Shown here piece after piece: positions 22,464 to 23,621 of a DNA stretch of 23,621 nt (position 1 is its first letter; each line of letters begins with the position of its first letter). Below the pieces are notes generated by a model. The model was given only the letters and a program-made list of their open reading frames with translations, was not told the DNA's origin and ran no database searches. Source of the stretch: Collinsella sp. (GTDB taxonomy: Bacteria; Actinomycetota; Coriobacteriia; Coriobacteriales; Coriobacteriaceae); NCBI GenBank assembly GCA_019414025.1, contig DXMU01000024.1, positions 46,622 through 70,242 on the forward strand, given 5' to 3'. The position numbers were made by a program, and so were the translations under genes.

Positions 22464-22919
22464 ATGAAGATCGTGGTGAGTGCCTGTTTGATGGGCGAGA
22501 GCTGCAAGTATAATGGGCTCGACAACTATCATCGCGAGTTGGTCGAGGCCTGCGAGCGTACAGGGACCGAGGTCCTCTTGGTGTGCCCTGAGGTCTTTGG
22601 CGGCCTGCCTACGCCGCGCAAGCCGTCCGAGATTGTGAACGGCGAGGTCTGTACCTGCGAGGGCGTGTCCGTTGACCTGGAATTTCGCCTAGGCGCCCAA
22701 CGTGCGCTCGACATGTGCGAGCAGGCGGGTGGGCCGGAAGAGATCGCCGCGTGCATCCTGCAGGACCGTAGTCCCTCGTGCGGCGCGGGCCGCGTCTACG
22801 ACGGCACCTTTAGCGGTACGCTCACCGCGGGCAACGGCGTCTTCGTCGACATGCTCTTGCGCCACGGCTACCGTGTGATCCCGGCAAGCGAGTTCGACCC
22901 CAGCATGTTGGAACATTGA
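22464..22919 (+). CDS. DUF523 family protein
   Basis: This 151-residue protein shows the DUF523 (YbbK-like) pattern: KIVVSACLMGESCKYNGLDN at the N-terminus, LLVCPEVFGGLPTPRKPSEI near 40-60, ALDMCEQAGGPEEIAACILQ, and DRSPSCGAGRVYDGTFSGTL near 105-125. The repeated cysteines (SACL, SCKYNG, CPE, PSCG) suggest a metal or nucleotide-modifying site, but the family function is not established to my knowledge. ATG 22464 is chosen because AGAGGG (22452-22457) is 6 bases upstream; TTG 22449 and ATG 22458 are in frame but overlap the terminator tail or the ribosome site. The length is typical, so it appears intact, although recombinase debris begins directly after its stop. Confidence 0.9.
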   Translation: MKIVVSACLMGESCKYNGLDNYHRELVEACERTGTEVLLVCPEVFGGLPTPRKPSEIVNGEVCTCEGVSVDLEFRLGAQRALDMCEQAGGPEEIAACILQDRSPSCGAGRVYDGTFSGTLTAGNGVFVDMLLRHGYRVIPASEFDPSMLEH

Positions 22920-23031
22920 CCGCAGCACTCGAACCCAACACTTCCTCACGGGTGACCGTTTTGGCATCATCCGTGAATTTGATATTGAGTACGACCCGGT
23001 CATCAAAGACGTAGGCCGAGTTGACAGGCGC
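22920..23031 (-). pseudogene. C-terminal remnant of a large serine recombinase
   Basis: On the minus strand this stretch reads APVNSAYVFDDRVVLNIKF, then TDDAKTVTREEVLGSSAA. This matches the C-terminal beta-rich tail of large serine recombinases, which end with a VNSVYVYDDRVVLTFNYKDG-like segment and GS(S/D). The catalytic N-terminal domain and zinc ribbon are absent; upstream sequence is unrelated. Its reading frame runs without a stop into the complement of the DUF523 gene, so the native stop is lost. Such recombinases integrate mobile elements, so this is a scar of a former insertion. The call rests on motif resemblance and is tentative. Confidence 0.6.
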
Positions 23032-23129
23032 CGTACCCAGGCAGCCCCTCCCCGCGGCTCTCGCGCAGGAACGCGTACACGGCCCTCCCGTCTCTTGCAC
23101 CCCTCCCGGAACTGTCCACATCAGTGTAA

Positions 23130-23360
23130 CCAATCCAGTCCGCCAAGGGCTGCAGCCCGGACAACGCGGCGATGGAGGGCTTCTTCGGCCTGCTCAAGAG
23201 GGAGTTCTGGCACGGCAGGGACTGGTCGGGCTGGACCCCCGCCCGCTTCATCGAGGAGCTCGGGGGCTGGATCGGCCGATACAATACGGAGAGGCGCAGC
23301 GATGCGCTCGGCGGCCGCACGCCGGCCGAGTTCCGCGCCGCGCTGGGAAGGGCCACGTAA
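23130..23360 (+). pseudogene. C-terminal fragment of an IS3-family transposase (OrfB)
   Basis: The frame 23130-23360 encodes IQSAKGCSPDNAAMEGFFG followed by LLKREFWHGRDWSGWTPARF, EELGGWIGRYNTERRSDALG and TPAEFRAALG before a TAA. The IQSxxxKGCSPDNAAMEGFF segment and WxxRYNxxRxxxALGGxTPxEFR are the last part of the IS3-family rve integrase domain, including its final catalytic Glu (the E of AMEGFF). The first two catalytic Asp residues and OrfA are missing, and an in-frame TAA (23127-23129) lies directly upstream. Non-functional. The sequence after the stop, GGTCCAAGAAATCGTCCGC, could be part of the right terminal region, but no left partner is found. Confidence 0.85.
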
Positions 23361-23474
23361 CGGTCCAAGAAATCGTCCGCAGTCCCCATTCTTGCCCCTT
23401 TGGGACGGCTTCTTGTTGGGGCGTGCCTGCCCCAAACCCTGCTAGGAACGAGTGCAGCAAACTGGAATTTTAAA
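23361..23474. other. Non-coding junction between the IS3 fragment and AT-rich DNA
   Basis: No gene is seen. It holds the possible right end of the IS3 element (to about 23390) and a small hairpin TTGGGGC / GCCCCAA (23416-23435) without a T-tract. GC content falls sharply after about 23455. Confidence 0.5.
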
Positions 23475-23621
23475 TTAGTCTTTGCAAATAACCTTTGAAC
23501 CTTCACCATCAATTAAAATTCCCTGACGATTGTTAATTGGGCATAGATTCAAATCCGAAAACTCAGCCATTATTTTCTCGGTAACTTTCTTAAATGGTGC
23601 TGTAAGATAATGCGGAAGAAC
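23475..23621 (-). CDS. C-terminal end of an unrecognised AT-rich gene (partial)
   Basis: A minus-strand frame is open from the window edge to a TAA at 23477-23475, giving 48 C-terminal residues that include APFKKVTEKIMAEFSDLNLC and INNRQGILIDGEGSKVICKD. The DNA is visibly AT-rich compared with the rest of the window, and codons end often in A or T, which suggests a recently acquired gene. I do not recognise the family. The mixture of hydrophobic, acidic and lysine residues is protein-like, but a short frame in AT-rich DNA could also be chance. It lies beyond the recombinase and transposase remnants, so it may belong to the same accessory insertion. Confidence 0.45.
   Translation of the reverse strand, partial: VLPHYLTAPFKKVTEKIMAEFSDLNLCPINNRQGILIDGEGSKVICKD

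Noticed and set aside
23361..23390. GGTCCAAGAAATCGTCCGC as a true terminal inverted repeat of the IS3 element
   Set aside because: No matching inverted partner was found upstream in the window, so an IS boundary cannot be asserted.
23003..23512. Minus-strand 169-codon frame across the IS3 fragment, containing a segment GYTDVDSSGRGARDGRAVYA
   Set aside because: No domain is recognised, it is antisense to a clear transposase fragment and crosses the GC shift. It is probably chance.
1..23621. CRISPR array, complete prophage, toxin-antitoxin pair or biosynthetic cluster
   Set aside because: No regularly spaced direct repeats, phage structural genes, paired small toxin/antitoxin frames or synthase modules were seen on either strand.

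Overview
The window is a GC-rich bacterial chromosome segment whose gene content and order point to Actinomycetota, class Coriobacteriia, most likely Collinsella or a close relative. That placement is inferred from base composition, GTG/TTG starts, the lineage-typical fakA-recG-rsmD-coaD and plsX-acpP-rnc-smc-ftsY-ffh order, and protein character; no database was searched. Most of the window is dense core housekeeping DNA, nearly all on the plus strand.

Region 1 (1-5587): the 3' end of a tRNA (probably Asn) and its terminator, then an Asp23-family protein, a FakA-like DAK2 fatty-acid kinase, RecG helicase, RsmD 16S rRNA methyltransferase and CoaD. Spacing is tight, with ATGA-type overlaps. 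Region 2 (5600-9154): a coiled-coil protein, a YceD/DUF177 zinc-cysteine protein and ribosomal protein L32, then PlsX, acyl carrier protein and RNase III. This joins translation, phospholipid/fatty-acid synthesis and RNA processing. Region 3 (9165-15098): SMC, FtsY and Ffh, covering chromosome condensation and co-translational membrane targeting. A strong hairpin closes this block.

Region 4 (15215-16145) is the most interesting part. A minus-strand gene encodes a DUF134 helix-turn-helix domain fused to a NifX/NifB-type cofactor-binding domain with a His/Cys-rich tail. Its promoter is bracketed by two TGACATATGTCA-type palindromes with centres 53 bp apart, and it carries an internal consensus Shine-Dalgarno plus in-frame ATG at the domain boundary. 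Region 5 (16146-20020): ThyA and DHFR (the dTMP/folate pair), a SpoU/TrmH RNA methyltransferase and a MATE exporter. Region 6 (20021-20489): an imperfect long inverted repeat, then a broken cobO remnant on the minus strand, then the ftsH leader. Region 7 (20490-22919): FtsH protease with a strong terminator, and a DUF523 protein.

Region 8 (22920-23621) is a mobile-DNA graveyard: the C-terminal tail of a large serine recombinase (minus), the C-terminal piece of an IS3-family transposase (plus), and an AT-rich partial reading frame at the window edge (minus). No CRISPR array, complete insertion sequence or complete phage module is visible. I do not see a clearly new multi-gene system. The best candidate for undescribed biology is the DUF134-NifX regulatory arrangement.
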